Shown here piece by piece: positions 23,756-32,236 of a stretch of 52,729 bases of DNA. Below the pieces are notes generated by a model that was given only the letters and a program-made list of their open reading frames with translations, made no database searches and was not told the DNA's origin. Every line of letters begins with the position of its first letter. Position 1 is the stretch's first letter. This DNA comes from Chryseobacterium sp. (lineage in GTDB: Bacteria; Bacteroidota; Bacteroidia; Flavobacteriales; Weeksellaceae), in the NCBI GenBank assembly GCA_003248755.1, contig QFQW01000021.1, forward strand, positions 1-52,729, read 5' to 3'. A program made the position numbers and the translations under genes.

Positions 23756-25924
23756 ATGAAGTCAGCATTGTCCTTATTAGGATTATTATCTATTACATTT
23801 ACATTAGCTCAAACCCAAGACACTCTTAAGTCCAAAGAAATAGAATCGGTAACGGTTATCGCTAAAAAACCGACTGTCCAAAGTAAAGCCGACAGAACAG
23901 TTTTCAATGTGGAAAACAGCTCTATCCTGGCAGGAAATACAACTTGGGATATCGTGAGAATGACGCCTTTGGTAAGCATCGATAACAATGATAATGTAAA
24001 AGCGGAAGGGGAATCGGTAACGGTTTATATCAACGACAGAAAATCGGTTTTTACAGGAAAGGAACTGAAGGAATATCTCAAAACCATTCCTGCGGACAAT
24101 CTGATGAAAATAGAAGTCATTACAAGTCCGTCTTCTCGTTATGAAGCGACGGGAGCAGTTATTAATATTGTTCTGAAAAAACGCGATGATGAAGGTATGA
24201 AAGGAAGCGTTTCTTTGACTAATACTCAGAATACGAAGAACAACCAATACGGAAGTTTGAACCTTAATTATCATAAGAAAAATTTCACTCAGACTTTCAC
24301 GGGAAGTTATAGTGATAATACCTTCATTACCAGAAATTCTAACGAGTTTTCTTATTATGCCAATAAAAACCGGGAATTAATTAATTCCAAAAGTACTTAT
24401 ATCAACAAAAATCCATCTTTTTCTTCCAGTTCGGAATATGAACTGAATGATAAAAACAATATCGGTCTGGTGATGGAATATTTCAGAGGTGATAATAACT
24501 CTGGGACGGACTCATTCATAAGGTCGTACGATGATAATAACTTTAAGAAAATTGATTACCAAAAATTGTCGGGTTCTAACCTTAATAATACCTTGGGAAC
24601 CAATTTTTTCTACAAGTATTATGATAAGGAAAAGAATAAGATTCTAGACATTAACCTTGGAGTTAATTACGAAACAAGCGATGGCTCTACAGAAAGGGCT
24701 TTAAAAAGTACTACATTTTCACCGGCGAATATTGATGAATGGAATAATATTTCAGCTACTGAACAGACTTTGATTAATTCTGATACTCAAAACAGAAATT
24801 ATTATGTGAAAGTAGATTTCACGACGCCATTGGGAAAAGGTGGAACTTTGGAAGTCGGCGGAAAAGCAGATTTTAATAATAACGTTATTCCGAACGCTTA
24901 TCTGGACTTGATGGATGGAACCAAAAATGCCAACAGCGATTTCCATTACACAGACAACATCAATTCACTCTATTTCAATTACAGCAAAACATTTTTTGAA
25001 AAATTGGAAACCAGAGTTGGTCTGCGTTATGAACACATCGATTTCAAAATCAGAGAAAATGTAGGGAATCAAGGAAGAAAAGATTCTTATGGTACGTTTT
25101 TGCCGAATCTATTGGTTAAGTATTCTTTCAATACCAATTATGATTTGAGTTTGACTTACAATCATAACCTTTGGAGACCTTGGTTCTCGGAATTCAATCC
25201 TTTTGAGATACCTAGTAATAACGGAATCTATTACCGTGGGAATATGGAACTTCTCCCAAACCCAAGCGATAGAGTAGTGCTGAAATTTGGTTTATTCAAA
25301 AAGTATTTTATCTCGGCTAGATATATGTTTACCGACCAGGATTACTGGACTAATTATAAAGAAGAAGATGGGAAAATGATTTCTTTTCCGGATAATTTCA
25401 AAGGAAAAGTAGAGAAGTTCTATTTGTTTGCCAACACCAATCAAAACTTCCTGAAAAACAAATTGAATGTCAACTTCGGACTTGGATGGTATTACATTGA
25501 TAACAGCGATTTCAATATCAGAAACGGGTTAAGCCGTGATAACAATTACATCAGTTATGTTGGTGGCTCCACCAATCTTTCTTACACCAATTTGTTTAAT
25601 AAGAATATTAATATCAGTGGATGGTTCAGTGTTGATAATCAGAATTACGGAAACTCAGTTGCAAATAAGTACAACTTTTTTCACAATATTTCTGTGACCA
25701 AGATTTTCCCGAATTCTCAAATCGAAACCAGCTTACAGCTGATGAATATCTTCAAGCGACCAAGTATGAACACGACAACTTACAGCCAGATCGGTACTGT
25801 GAAAAATTATAACAAATGGGATTGGTACGGATTCTCGCTCACATTCGTGAAACGTTTCGGAAACCAAAAAGTAAAAGAAAATACTAAAACCGATGTCGAG
25901 AAAAATTCCGGCGGAGGAAAATAG
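23756..25924 (+). CDS. Outer-membrane beta-barrel receptor (TonB-dependent-receptor-like)
   Basis: The product has 722 residues. The signal peptide MKSALSLLGLLSITFTLAQ leads straight into a plug-like region (ESVTVIAKKPTVQSKADRTVF, then VITSPSSRYEATGAVINIVL). A large barrel (OMP_b-brl_3 type) follows, ending in a Lys-, Gly-rich tail. Most relatives have a carboxypeptidase-regulatory-like domain between signal and plug; it is missing here. It is probably an importer or surface protein of the outer membrane. No SusD partner is adjacent, so the substrate cannot be inferred. Confidence 0.9.
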   Translation: MKSALSLLGLLSITFTLAQTQDTLKSKEIESVTVIAKKPTVQSKADRTVFNVENSSILAGNTTWDIVRMTPLVSIDNNDNVKAEGESVTVYINDRKSVFTGKELKEYLKTIPADNLMKIEVITSPSSRYEATGAVINIVLKKRDDEGMKGSVSLTNTQNTKNNQYGSLNLNYHKKNFTQTFTGSYSDNTFITRNSNEFSYYANKNRELINSKSTYINKNPSFSSSSEYELNDKNNIGLVMEYFRGDNNSGTDSFIRSYDDNNFKKIDYQKLSGSNLNNTLGTNFFYKYYDKEKNKILDINLGVNYETSDGSTERALKSTTFSPANIDEWNNISATEQTLINSDTQNRNYYVKVDFTTPLGKGGTLEVGGKADFNNNVIPNAYLDLMDGTKNANSDFHYTDNINSLYFNYSKTFFEKLETRVGLRYEHIDFKIRENVGNQGRKDSYGTFLPNLLVKYSFNTNYDLSLTYNHNLWRPWFSEFNPFEIPSNNGIYYRGNMELLPNPSDRVVLKFGLFKKYFISARYMFTDQDYWTNYKEEDGKMISFPDNFKGKVEKFYLFANTNQNFLKNKLNVNFGLGWYYIDNSDFNIRNGLSRDNNYISYVGGSTNLSYTNLFNKNINISGWFSVDNQNYGNSVANKYNFFHNISVTKIFPNSQIETSLQLMNIFKRPSMNTTTYSQIGTVKNYNKWDWYGFSLTFVKRFGNQKVKENTKTDVEKNSGGGK

Positions 25925-25947
25925 AATTGTTAATTTTTATATCAAAG

Positions 25948-25975
25948 AGAACGGGCTTTTGTCCGTTCTTTTTTG
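25948..25975 (+). terminator. Intrinsic terminator
   Basis: AGAACGG (25948-25954) pairs with CCGTTCT (25963-25969) and a T run follows. It ends the barrel gene. Confidence 0.8.
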
Positions 25976-26014
25976 TTTATTGTAATCGTACTTTAGAACT
26001 GCTCGGATGATTAT

Positions 26015-26082
26015 ATTAATTCATCAAGATAACTTTATCAATTCATCAAGGTAATTTGATTGATTTATCAAGGTGAATTAAT
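26015..26082 (+). promoter_or_regulatory. Three 22-bp-spaced direct repeats upstream of pafA
   Basis: The core ATT(C/T)ATCAAG starts at 26019, 26041 and 26063, a period of exactly 22 bp, about two helical turns. The array is bounded by an inverted pair, ATTAATTCA (26015-26023) and TGAATTAAT (26074-26082). It lies about 75 bp upstream of the pafA -7 box, which suggests binding sites for a regulator on one face of the DNA. A phosphate-related regulator is a guess from the gene downstream. Confidence 0.5.
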
Positions 26083-26155
26083 AAGGTCTTTCTATCTGAG
26101 TTAAATATTCAAATAAGTTTAATGAGATTTCACATCCCAAAACTTTTGAAAGCCT

Positions 26156-26163
26156 TAAATTTG
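26156..26163 (+). promoter_or_regulatory. -7 promoter box TAAATTTG for pafA
   Basis: It is an exact TAnnTTTG match 21 bp before the ATG at 26185. It lies inside the longer reading frame that starts at 26122, which argues for the ATG at 26185. Confidence 0.5.
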
Positions 26164-26184
26164 GGCTCAACAAAAAGTTTTAAA

Positions 26185-27831
26185 ATGTTAAAGAAATTTA
26201 CGATTGCAACAGTTGCTTTTCTGTCTGTAATCACCCTCAATGCACAGAAGAAAAATAGTACAGAACTACAAAGACCAAAGCTGGTAGTTGGTTTGGTTAT
26301 AGACCAGATGAGATGGGATTATCTTTACCGCTATTATAACAAATTCGGGAACGATGGTTTCAAGAGACTTTTGAATACCGGATATTCTCTTAATAATGTT
26401 CATATTCCTTATGTTCCTACCGTAACGGCGCTTGGACATACTTCCATTTATACGGGTTCCGTTCCTGCGATTCACGGGATTGCCGGAAATGATTGGACAG
26501 ACAAAGAAACAGGCAAAAATGTTTATTGTACAACCGACGAAAGTGTAAAACCTGTCGGAACAACTAATGCAAAGGTTGGAAGTCATTCACCAAAAAATCT
26601 TTGGTCAACAACCGTAACAGACGAATTGAGATTAGCAACCAATTTTCAAGGGAAAGTAATAGGCGTTTCATTGAAAGATAGAGCTTCTATTTTACCTGCC
26701 GGTCATACACCAACCGGTGCTTTTTGGTTTGATGATTCCACTGGAAATTTCATTACGAGTACTTACTATATGAATGACCTTCCGGAATGGATTAAAACTT
26801 TCAATTCTCAGAATCTTCCGGATAAATTGGTTGCGAATGGTTGGAATACCTTGTTGCCAATCAATCAATATACAGAAAGTTCCCCGGACAATTCGGCTTG
26901 GGAAGGACTTCTGGGAAGTGCAAAAACACCTACATTTCCTTACAGTAATTTATTGGCAGATTATCAATTACGAAAAGATAATATCCGCTATACACCTTTC
27001 GGAAATACTTTGACTTTGAAGCTTGCTGAAGCATCTATAGAAGGAGAAAATTTGGGAGGAGACGACATCACGGATATTTTGGCTATTAATATGGCTTCAA
27101 CAGATTATGCAGGACATAAATTTGGACCAAATTCCATCGAGGTTGAAGATGTTTATCTCAGACTTGACCAAGATTTAGCTGAGTTTTTCAAATATCTTGA
27201 CAACAAAGTTGGTAAAGGACAATATACGGTTTTCCTTTCTGCGGACCACGGTGGCGCGCATTCTGTGGGGTTTTTACAAGAACATAAGATTGCTACAGGT
27301 TTCTTTGGTGAAGGAATGGATAAAAATATCACTGCAAAATTGAAGGAGAAATTCGGAGTTGATAAACTGATTAATGGCGTTGATAATTACCAAATCTATT
27401 TTGACAGAAAGCTGATTGCGGATAATAAACTTAATCTGGAAGATATAAAAACTTTTACGATTCAGGAATTAGAAAAGGACCCTACAGTTTTATATGCTGT
27501 CTCTACAACCAAAGTTCAGGAAGCCACAATTCCGGAACCAATAAAGCAAAGAATCATCAATGGAATCAATAGAGAAAGAAGTGGAGATATTCAATTGATT
27601 TCTCACGATTCTATGCTTCCGACTTACGCTAAGAAAGGAACAACTCATAGTGTTTGGAATTCTTATGATGCTCACGTACCGTTGATTTTTATGGGATGGG
27701 GAATCAATCACGGAGAAAGTAACAAACCTTATTTTATGACAGATATTGCACCAACTGTTTCAGCTTTGCTGCATATCCAGTTTCCAAGTGGTAATGTAGG
27801 AAATCCTATTACAGAAGTGATTGGAAGATAA
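26185..27831 (+). CDS. pafA: Alkaline phosphatase PafA
   Basis: The product has 548 residues from the ATG that gives the signal peptide MLKKFTIATVAFLSVITLNAQ. It belongs to the alkaline phosphatase superfamily in the PafA form. A metal-ligand Asp40 lies in VIDQMRWDYL and the probable nucleophile Thr81 in PTVTALGH. The Lys-x-Arg pair SLKDR sits where PafA has its phosphate-binding Lys162/Arg164, and a second metal site lies in SADHGG. PafA releases phosphate from organic monoesters in the periplasm. Three direct repeats and a promoter box lie upstream; the gene is followed by an intergenic palindrome. Confidence 0.93.
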   Translation: MLKKFTIATVAFLSVITLNAQKKNSTELQRPKLVVGLVIDQMRWDYLYRYYNKFGNDGFKRLLNTGYSLNNVHIPYVPTVTALGHTSIYTGSVPAIHGIAGNDWTDKETGKNVYCTTDESVKPVGTTNAKVGSHSPKNLWSTTVTDELRLATNFQGKVIGVSLKDRASILPAGHTPTGAFWFDDSTGNFITSTYYMNDLPEWIKTFNSQNLPDKLVANGWNTLLPINQYTESSPDNSAWEGLLGSAKTPTFPYSNLLADYQLRKDNIRYTPFGNTLTLKLAEASIEGENLGGDDITDILAINMASTDYAGHKFGPNSIEVEDVYLRLDQDLAEFFKYLDNKVGKGQYTVFLSADHGGAHSVGFLQEHKIATGFFGEGMDKNITAKLKEKFGVDKLINGVDNYQIYFDRKLIADNKLNLEDIKTFTIQELEKDPTVLYAVSTTKVQEATIPEPIKQRIINGINRERSGDIQLISHDSMLPTYAKKGTTHSVWNSYDAHVPLIFMGWGINHGESNKPYFMTDIAPTVSALLHIQFPSGNVGNPITEVIGR

Positions 27832-27847
27832 TTCTAAATATAATAAT

Positions 27848-27949
27848 TTAACCACATAGGCACATAGAAGTTAATTGTCTTTAAGTTAAAATAGAATTAA
27901 AGCTATTTTTCCTTCAATATATAAAAAACTATGTTTCTATGTGGTTTAT
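27848..27949. repeat. Intergenic palindrome, AACCACATAG family, copy 1
   Basis: AACCACATAG (27850-27859) and CTATGTGGTT (27937-27946) are perfect inverted arms around an 77-bp centre. The same arm sequence recurs at 37943 and, with A for T, at 28830. It lies just after pafA and may act as a terminator or a structured 3' end. Confidence 0.65.
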
Positions 27950-28040
27950 AAATTTAAGTCGCAAATGTTTTCAATAAGAACTTTGCGACTTTTTTATTTT
28001 CAAGATTAATTCTATCACGCCTTTACGACAAAACAATTCG

Positions 28041-28048
28041 TATTTTTG
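28041..28048 (+). promoter_or_regulatory. -7 promoter box TATTTTTG
   Basis: It is an exact TAnnTTTG match. The ATG at 28053 is 4 bp downstream, which predicts a leaderless mRNA. Confidence 0.55.
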
Positions 28049-28052
28049 AACA

Positions 28053-28823
28053 ATGGTTTTGAAAGAAAAAGACATCTTCGATTTGCTGAATGAAAAAGCA
28101 GAATTATACAATTCTCCAGATTTTATTACTGACGACCCGATTCAGATTCCACATCGTTTTTCTTTGAAACAGGATATTGAGATTGCCGGATTTTTGTCTG
28201 CAAGTATCGCTTGGGGAAATAGAAAATCGATTATCAATGATGCCAACAAAATGATGGAATTGATGGGAAATTCGCCGTATGATTTTGTAATGAATTTTAC
28301 AGATTCTGATTTAGCAAAAATTCCACAAAAAGCAATTCACAGAACTTTCAATCACGAAGATTTTATTTTCTTTCTAAAGAATTTTCGCCGAATTTACACT
28401 CAGTTTGAAAGTCTGGAAGATGCATTTCTAATCAATGAAAACGAAATCAATTTTTCTCATTCGATTGAGCGTTTCAGAAATCATTTCATTGCCGAAAAAC
28501 ATCGTGGACAAAAACACGTGAGTTCGCCTTATAAAAATTCGGCTTCCAAAAGATTGATTATGTTTCTGCGTTGGATGGTTCGTAAAGATAAAAAAGGCGT
28601 TGATTTTGGAATTTGGGAAAAGATGGACCCAAAGTTTTTATCTGTTCCGTTGGATGTTCATACCGCCAATATTTCCAGAAAATTAGGAATCTTAACTAGA
28701 AAACAAAACGATTGGAAAGCTGTGGAAGAATTGGATTTGATTCTTAGAAAATATAATTCTAATGACCCAGCAGTTTATGATTTTGCTTTGTTTGGATTGG
28801 GTGTTTCTAAGGAATTTGAATAG
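28053..28823 (+). CDS. TIGR02757 (DUF2400) family protein
   Basis: The product has 256 residues, the normal length. It carries the family pattern ITDDPIQIPHRF, then EIAGFLSASIAWGNRKSII and, near the C-terminus, DPKFLSVPLDVHTANISRKLG. The family is widespread in Bacteroidetes and Chlorobi. It shows a helix-hairpin-helix-like C-terminus that has led some annotations to suggest DNA glycosylase kinship. No activity is established. The gene appears monocistronic with a near-leaderless promoter. Confidence 0.88.
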   Translation: MVLKEKDIFDLLNEKAELYNSPDFITDDPIQIPHRFSLKQDIEIAGFLSASIAWGNRKSIINDANKMMELMGNSPYDFVMNFTDSDLAKIPQKAIHRTFNHEDFIFFLKNFRRIYTQFESLEDAFLINENEINFSHSIERFRNHFIAEKHRGQKHVSSPYKNSASKRLIMFLRWMVRKDKKGVDFGIWEKMDPKFLSVPLDVHTANISRKLGILTRKQNDWKAVEELDLILRKYNSNDPAVYDFALFGLGVSKEFE

Positions 28824-28826
28824 GGT

Positions 28827-28913
28827 TTTACCACAAAGACACAGAGGATACACAAAGCGCACAAGTATATAATTTGTGAACCTTGTGAAAAAACTTTGTG
28901 TCTTTGTGGTTTT
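28827..28913. repeat. Intergenic palindrome, ACCACAAAG family, copy 2
   Basis: ACCACAAAGACACA (28830-28843) and TGTGTCTTTGTGGT (28897-28910) are perfect 14-bp inverted arms. The element fills the gap between two convergent genes and could terminate both. Confidence 0.7.
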
Positions 28914-28918
28914 AAAAA

Positions 28919-29791
28919 CTACTTCAAAATATCATTAATCTTAGGATAGTCCGATATTTTTCGGAATTCAAAACGGTTGCTGTTCTGCAAACCGGAAATG
29001 AACAAATCCAATTCCCGAACCGAATCATCATCCTGAAGATATTGGTCGTGAGTCAGGAAAACCAAATGCCGGGAAGTCTTCTCCAAATCGTTGAAAAAAA
29101 TACTGTCAATTCGTTTTGCCATATCTCTGTGAGAACCTTTCAGTTTCATTTTGCTGTCAGGTTTCCATTCAAGGTCCCAACCGACTAAAACATAACCAGC
29201 TCTTTGAAGCTCATCTGCAGTTGCTTTTGATGTTTTAATGTCAGTATTATTGATGTTCGATGTTCTCCAGATATTTCGCCCGGGTGTTCTTGCATATTTG
29301 TTTTTGAATTTCAAACTGTCTTTTGCCCTGTCAAAATCGTGAATGACTTTTTCAGGATTCTTATAAAATTCCGAATATCGGTTTAAGGCATGAGAATAAC
29401 TGTGATTAGCCAATTCTACTAACTTATGATTTTCTAATTCTTTCAAGTTTTTTGCCTGCGTTTTGCTGTCGTAAGCATGTTTTCCCACAAGAAAAGAAGT
29501 GACAGGAATTTGATATTTGTTTACAATTTTCAATAGATTCTGAGTTCCTTTATTTGGTCCATCATCGAAGGTTAGATAGATATAACGTTTATTGGGGTCG
29601 TCAGGGACATCGGGTTTTGCTGAAATGACTTTTGCTGGATTGGTGACGACTGTTTCTATGTTTTGTTTTGAATCCGCCACCTGCTCTGATTTTTTGTTAC
29701 AGGAATTCAAAAAAAATACTGCGTTAACGATTAAAGCAGCAGTCCCAAGAAAAACCAAATGATTTGATTTTTCAGCAAAAGTTTTTTTCAT
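28919..29791 (-). CDS. Polysaccharide deacetylase family lipoprotein
   Basis: The product has 290 residues. A hydrophobic N-terminus with NSC lipobox (Cys31) suggests a membrane-anchored lipoprotein. The NodB-homology domain shows motif 1 TFDDGP (74-79, catalytic Asp76 and metal Asp77), motif 2 His130-x3-His134, and a C-terminal THDQ. The usual RPP motif is replaced by ARTPGRNIWR. Members deacetylate chitin, peptidoglycan or xylan. The unusual length of the N-terminal linker (Lys, Asp and Pro rich) probably spans the periplasm. Confidence 0.9.
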   Translation of the reverse strand: MKKTFAEKSNHLVFLGTAALIVNAVFFLNSCNKKSEQVADSKQNIETVVTNPAKVISAKPDVPDDPNKRYIYLTFDDGPNKGTQNLLKIVNKYQIPVTSFLVGKHAYDSKTQAKNLKELENHKLVELANHSYSHALNRYSEFYKNPEKVIHDFDRAKDSLKFKNKYARTPGRNIWRTSNINNTDIKTSKATADELQRAGYVLVGWDLEWKPDSKMKLKGSHRDMAKRIDSIFFNDLEKTSRHLVFLTHDQYLQDDDSVRELDLFISGLQNSNRFEFRKISDYPKINDILK

Positions 29792-29957
29792 TGGAAATAA
29801 AAAGATTTTAAATTGTTAATAAATGTTAATTAAGTTAAATTTTAGAATCAAATTTGATGCCGGATATTGTTGATTTTCAAAATTCTATAAAATATTTTAT
29901 TGTTGATTATCAGTTATTTATGTTATTTTTATGTTTTTGTTTTATTAGAAAATTATT

Positions 29958-30074
29958 ATGTTAAATTTAAATGATGAATTGCTCGCAGCCAGACTTGAGC
30001 AGACTCTTCGGGAGCCTCTGAGTGACAAATTGAGAGCTCTTCGACAAGCTCAGGATAAATTACTGGCGGATTAA
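29958..30074 (+). other. 38-codon open frame over a repeat, coding status doubtful
   Basis: An ATG at 29958 opens a frame to a TAA at 30072-30074 that would give a Leu-, Glu-, Arg-rich amphipathic peptide starting MLNLNDELLAARLEQ. The DNA is more GC-rich than its surroundings and overlaps a REP-like sequence, so the frame may be accidental. No good promoter box is seen. Confidence 0.15.
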
Positions 30075-30110
30075 GCTGCCCAAACCTTTAGGTTCGACGA
30101 AGTCAAATAA
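29981..30110. repeat. REP-like, GC-richer intergenic segment
   Basis: It contains two related units, CTCTTCGGGAGCCTCTGAG (30004-30022) and GCTCTTCGACAAGCTCAGG (30036-30054), similar to the arms of the palindrome at 3727-3801. The remaining intergenic DNA at 29792-29980 is AT-rich and shows nothing I can interpret. Confidence 0.45.
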
Positions 30111-30127
30111 TCACAATTATAGATTTT

Positions 30128-30143
30128 ATTGATGTACATCAAT
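30128..30143. promoter_or_regulatory. FNR/CRP-type operator ATTGATGTACATCAAT
   Basis: This is a perfect 16-bp palindrome whose core TTGATGTACATCAA (30129-30142) matches the FNR consensus TTGATnnnnATCAA exactly. Its centre lies about 43 bp upstream of the predicted transcription start (from the -7 box at 30166), the place of a class II activator site, and it occupies the -33 region. Confidence 0.65.
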
Positions 30144-30165
30144 GGGATGACAAGATTTAAGGTCT

Positions 30166-30173
30166 TATTTTTG
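30166..30173 (+). promoter_or_regulatory. -7 promoter box TATTTTTG for the YceI gene
   Basis: It is an exact TAnnTTTG match 35 bp before the ATG, 22 bp downstream of the FNR-type palindrome. Confidence 0.6.
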
Positions 30174-30208
30174 CTGCAAGAAAACAATATTAATTTAAAA
30201 TATTATTT

Positions 30209-30877
30209 ATGAAAAAATTAACAGTATTAGCATTCGTAGGAGCAGCTTTGTTGTTCACAGCTTGTAACGACAAAAAAGAAACAGTAAAAGATGCACAAGA
30301 AGTTGCAGCAAAAACTGGTGAAGCCTACAACGTAGATTTGGCTGCTTCTAAAGTAGATTGGAAAGCGTTCCACAAAGGTGGATTTGCGCCAAGATGGGGT
30401 ACTCTTAACTTGAAGTCTGGTGAAATTACGGTTGAAAATGATGCGGTGACTTCCGGAGATTTTGTAATTGATATGACGACTTTGAAAGTTGACCCTGCTT
30501 CTGTAACAGAGGCTGACAAAAAACCAGCTGACCTAGAAGCACACCTTAAAAATGCTGATTTCTTTGATGTTGAGAAACAACCAACTTCTGATTTCAAAAT
30601 CACTTCTGTAGCTGATTTGGCCGGAGAACTTCCAAAAGATGCGGTTGCCGGTGCTAACAAAACTGTAAGCGGAAACTTGACTCTATTAGGAAAAACGCTT
30701 AACGTTTCTTTCCCTGCGAAAGTAACTGTTGCTGAAGGTAAAGCTAGCTTAGAAGCTAAATTTACTGTGAACAGAGCAGATTGGGGAATCAAATTCGGGA
30801 CTGATGAAACTGACCCGGCTGAATGGATGATTAGCAAAGACATTGAGATTGGTATCAATGTGACTGCTTCTAAATAA
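30209..30877 (+). CDS. YceI family lipoprotein
   Basis: The product has 222 residues. The lipoprotein signal MKKLTVLAFVGAALLFTAC has its cysteine at residue 19. The mature part is a YceI lipocalin-like domain with the typical SKVDWKAFHKGGF start, IDMTTLKVD, HLKNADFFDVEKQPTSDFKIT, and AKFTVNRADWGIKFG. YceI domains bind long isoprenoid or amphiphilic molecules in the periplasm. An FNR-type operator and promoter precede the gene, so oxygen or redox control is inferred. A terminator follows. Confidence 0.93.
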   Translation: MKKLTVLAFVGAALLFTACNDKKETVKDAQEVAAKTGEAYNVDLAASKVDWKAFHKGGFAPRWGTLNLKSGEITVENDAVTSGDFVIDMTTLKVDPASVTEADKKPADLEAHLKNADFFDVEKQPTSDFKITSVADLAGELPKDAVAGANKTVSGNLTLLGKTLNVSFPAKVTVAEGKASLEAKFTVNRADWGIKFGTDETDPAEWMISKDIEIGINVTASK

Positions 30878-30897
30878 TAAAATCTGAAAATGAAAAG

Positions 30898-30931
30898 AAG
30901 GACTGTTTCGTAAGAAATGGTCCTTTTTTGT
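30898..30931 (+). terminator. Intrinsic terminator after the YceI gene
   Basis: AAGGAC (30898-30903) pairs with GTCCTT (30920-30925), with an inner TTTC/GAAA stem and a following T run. Confidence 0.78.
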
Positions 30932-30999
30932 TTGTAAAACGCTCGTTATTAAAAGTAAATTTTGTTTTCAATCGTCTTTATAATAAATCTTGAGACAAA

Positions 31000-31935
31000 A
31001 TGCAGACAATACTTGGAGCTAATGGTCAGATTGCCGAAGAACTGGCGAGAGAATTACACAGAAATTATACGACAGATATCAGGCTTGTGAGCAGAAATCC
31101 TAAAAAAGTAAATGATGCTGATGAATTGTTTTCTGCAAATCTATTAGACGGGGAAGCAACGGATAATGCTGTAAAGGGAAGCCATATTGTTTACCTTACA
31201 GTTGGTTTGCCAATGGATTCTAAAATCTGGGAAGAGCAGTTTATGATAATAATGTATAATGTCATCAGAGCCTGCAAAAATCACAAATGCAAATTGGTAT
31301 TCTTTGATAATACATACATGTATCCCAAAACGAGCGAGCCGCAAACGGAAGAAACTCCTTTTTTGCCGGTTGGTACAAAGTCAGAAGTGAGAGCAGAAAT
31401 TGCCGGAATGCTTTTGGACGAAATAAAGAAAAATACTATTGAAGCATTAATTTGCAGAGCCCCGGAATTTTATGGACCCGGGAAAACTCAAAGTATCACC
31501 AATTCTTTAATATTTGATAACATACAGAAAAATAAAAAGTTTAAAGTTCCTTTAAAAGACAAAACATTGAGAAGCCTCATTTGGACTCCGGATGCAAGTC
31601 GGGCGATGGCTTTGTTGGGAAATACACCCGACGCTTACGGGCAGACCTGGCATTTGCCTTGTGATGATAACAGGCTAACTTATAAAGAATTCATCAATTT
31701 AATTTCTATAATTTATCAGAAAAAATTAGATTATTCTATCATTAGAAAGTGGTTGTTCCGGGTAGGAGGATTGTTCAGTAAGCGTATGAAAGAGCTTCAG
31801 GAGCTGTTGCCACGCTATGAGGTTGATAATATTTTTGTCTCAGATAAATTCCAAAAGAAGTTTCCGGATTTCCGGATTACAACTTTCGAAGAAGGAATCA
31901 CCCGGATTATGGAAGAACAAAATAGCTTAAAGTAA
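31000..31935 (+). CDS. NAD-dependent epimerase/dehydratase family protein
   Basis: The product has 311 residues. A Rossmann glycine motif (GANGQIAEEL, residues 6-15) starts an atypical extended-SDR fold with the substrate region YMYPKTSEPQTEETPF and CRAPEFYGPG. The classical Tyr-x3-Lys is not obvious; DNTYMYPK carries the tyrosine in a comparable place. It resembles NmrA/WcaG-type reductase-like proteins that bind NAD(P). Substrate and pathway are unknown. It stands alone between terminator-like hairpins. Confidence 0.82.
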   Translation: MQTILGANGQIAEELARELHRNYTTDIRLVSRNPKKVNDADELFSANLLDGEATDNAVKGSHIVYLTVGLPMDSKIWEEQFMIIMYNVIRACKNHKCKLVFFDNTYMYPKTSEPQTEETPFLPVGTKSEVRAEIAGMLLDEIKKNTIEALICRAPEFYGPGKTQSITNSLIFDNIQKNKKFKVPLKDKTLRSLIWTPDASRAMALLGNTPDAYGQTWHLPCDDNRLTYKEFINLISIIYQKKLDYSIIRKWLFRVGGLFSKRMKELQELLPRYEVDNIFVSDKFQKKFPDFRITTFEEGITRIMEEQNSLK

Positions 31936-32170
31936 TGAAAGAACCGACTCTTTAGAAGCCGGTTCAGTAGATAAAAACATCTCATTTTTTTAGTTAGACA
32001 ACAACAAAAAAGGACAGCCGACAATGCTATCCTTTAAATTTTTATATTAAATTTAATTGAGTAATTCCTATTGGGTCAAAAGCAAATTTTGTAATCATTT
32101 CCTAAATCTCTATTGTAAATTTAGAAAGAAAAACAATACGAAATGTAAACTGAATGTTAAAATTTCATAC

Positions 32171-32194
32171 TTATCCACATTTTTTTGTGGATAA
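32171..32194. promoter_or_regulatory. Inverted pair of perfect DnaA boxes
   Basis: TTATCCACA (32171-32179) and TGTGGATAA (32186-32194) are both exact matches to the high-affinity DnaA box, facing each other across six T residues. They lie in the 432-bp gene-free stretch 31936-32367, which is AT-rich and holds little else besides a promoter box at 32237 and a hairpin at 32309-32329. The arrangement could be a DnaA-binding site, a part of an origin, or simply a hairpin. Confidence 0.5.
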
Positions 32195-32236
32195 CTCATA
32201 ATCAAGCTCTTTTTGCGAGAATGTAAAATAATTTGA

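Noticed and set aside
26015..26082. CRISPR-like array from three short repeats
   Set aside because: Only three short degenerate units, no constant 25-40-bp repeat with spacers, and no cas genes.
30325..30858. 177-codon open frame antisense to the YceI gene
   Set aside because: It is a shadow frame of a well-supported gene; no promoter or signal and its content mirrors the sense codons.
31936..31990. Intrinsic terminator GAACCG...CGGTTC after the epimerase-like gene
   Set aside because: The hairpin is real, but it is not followed by a T run; at most a weak or factor-dependent stop.
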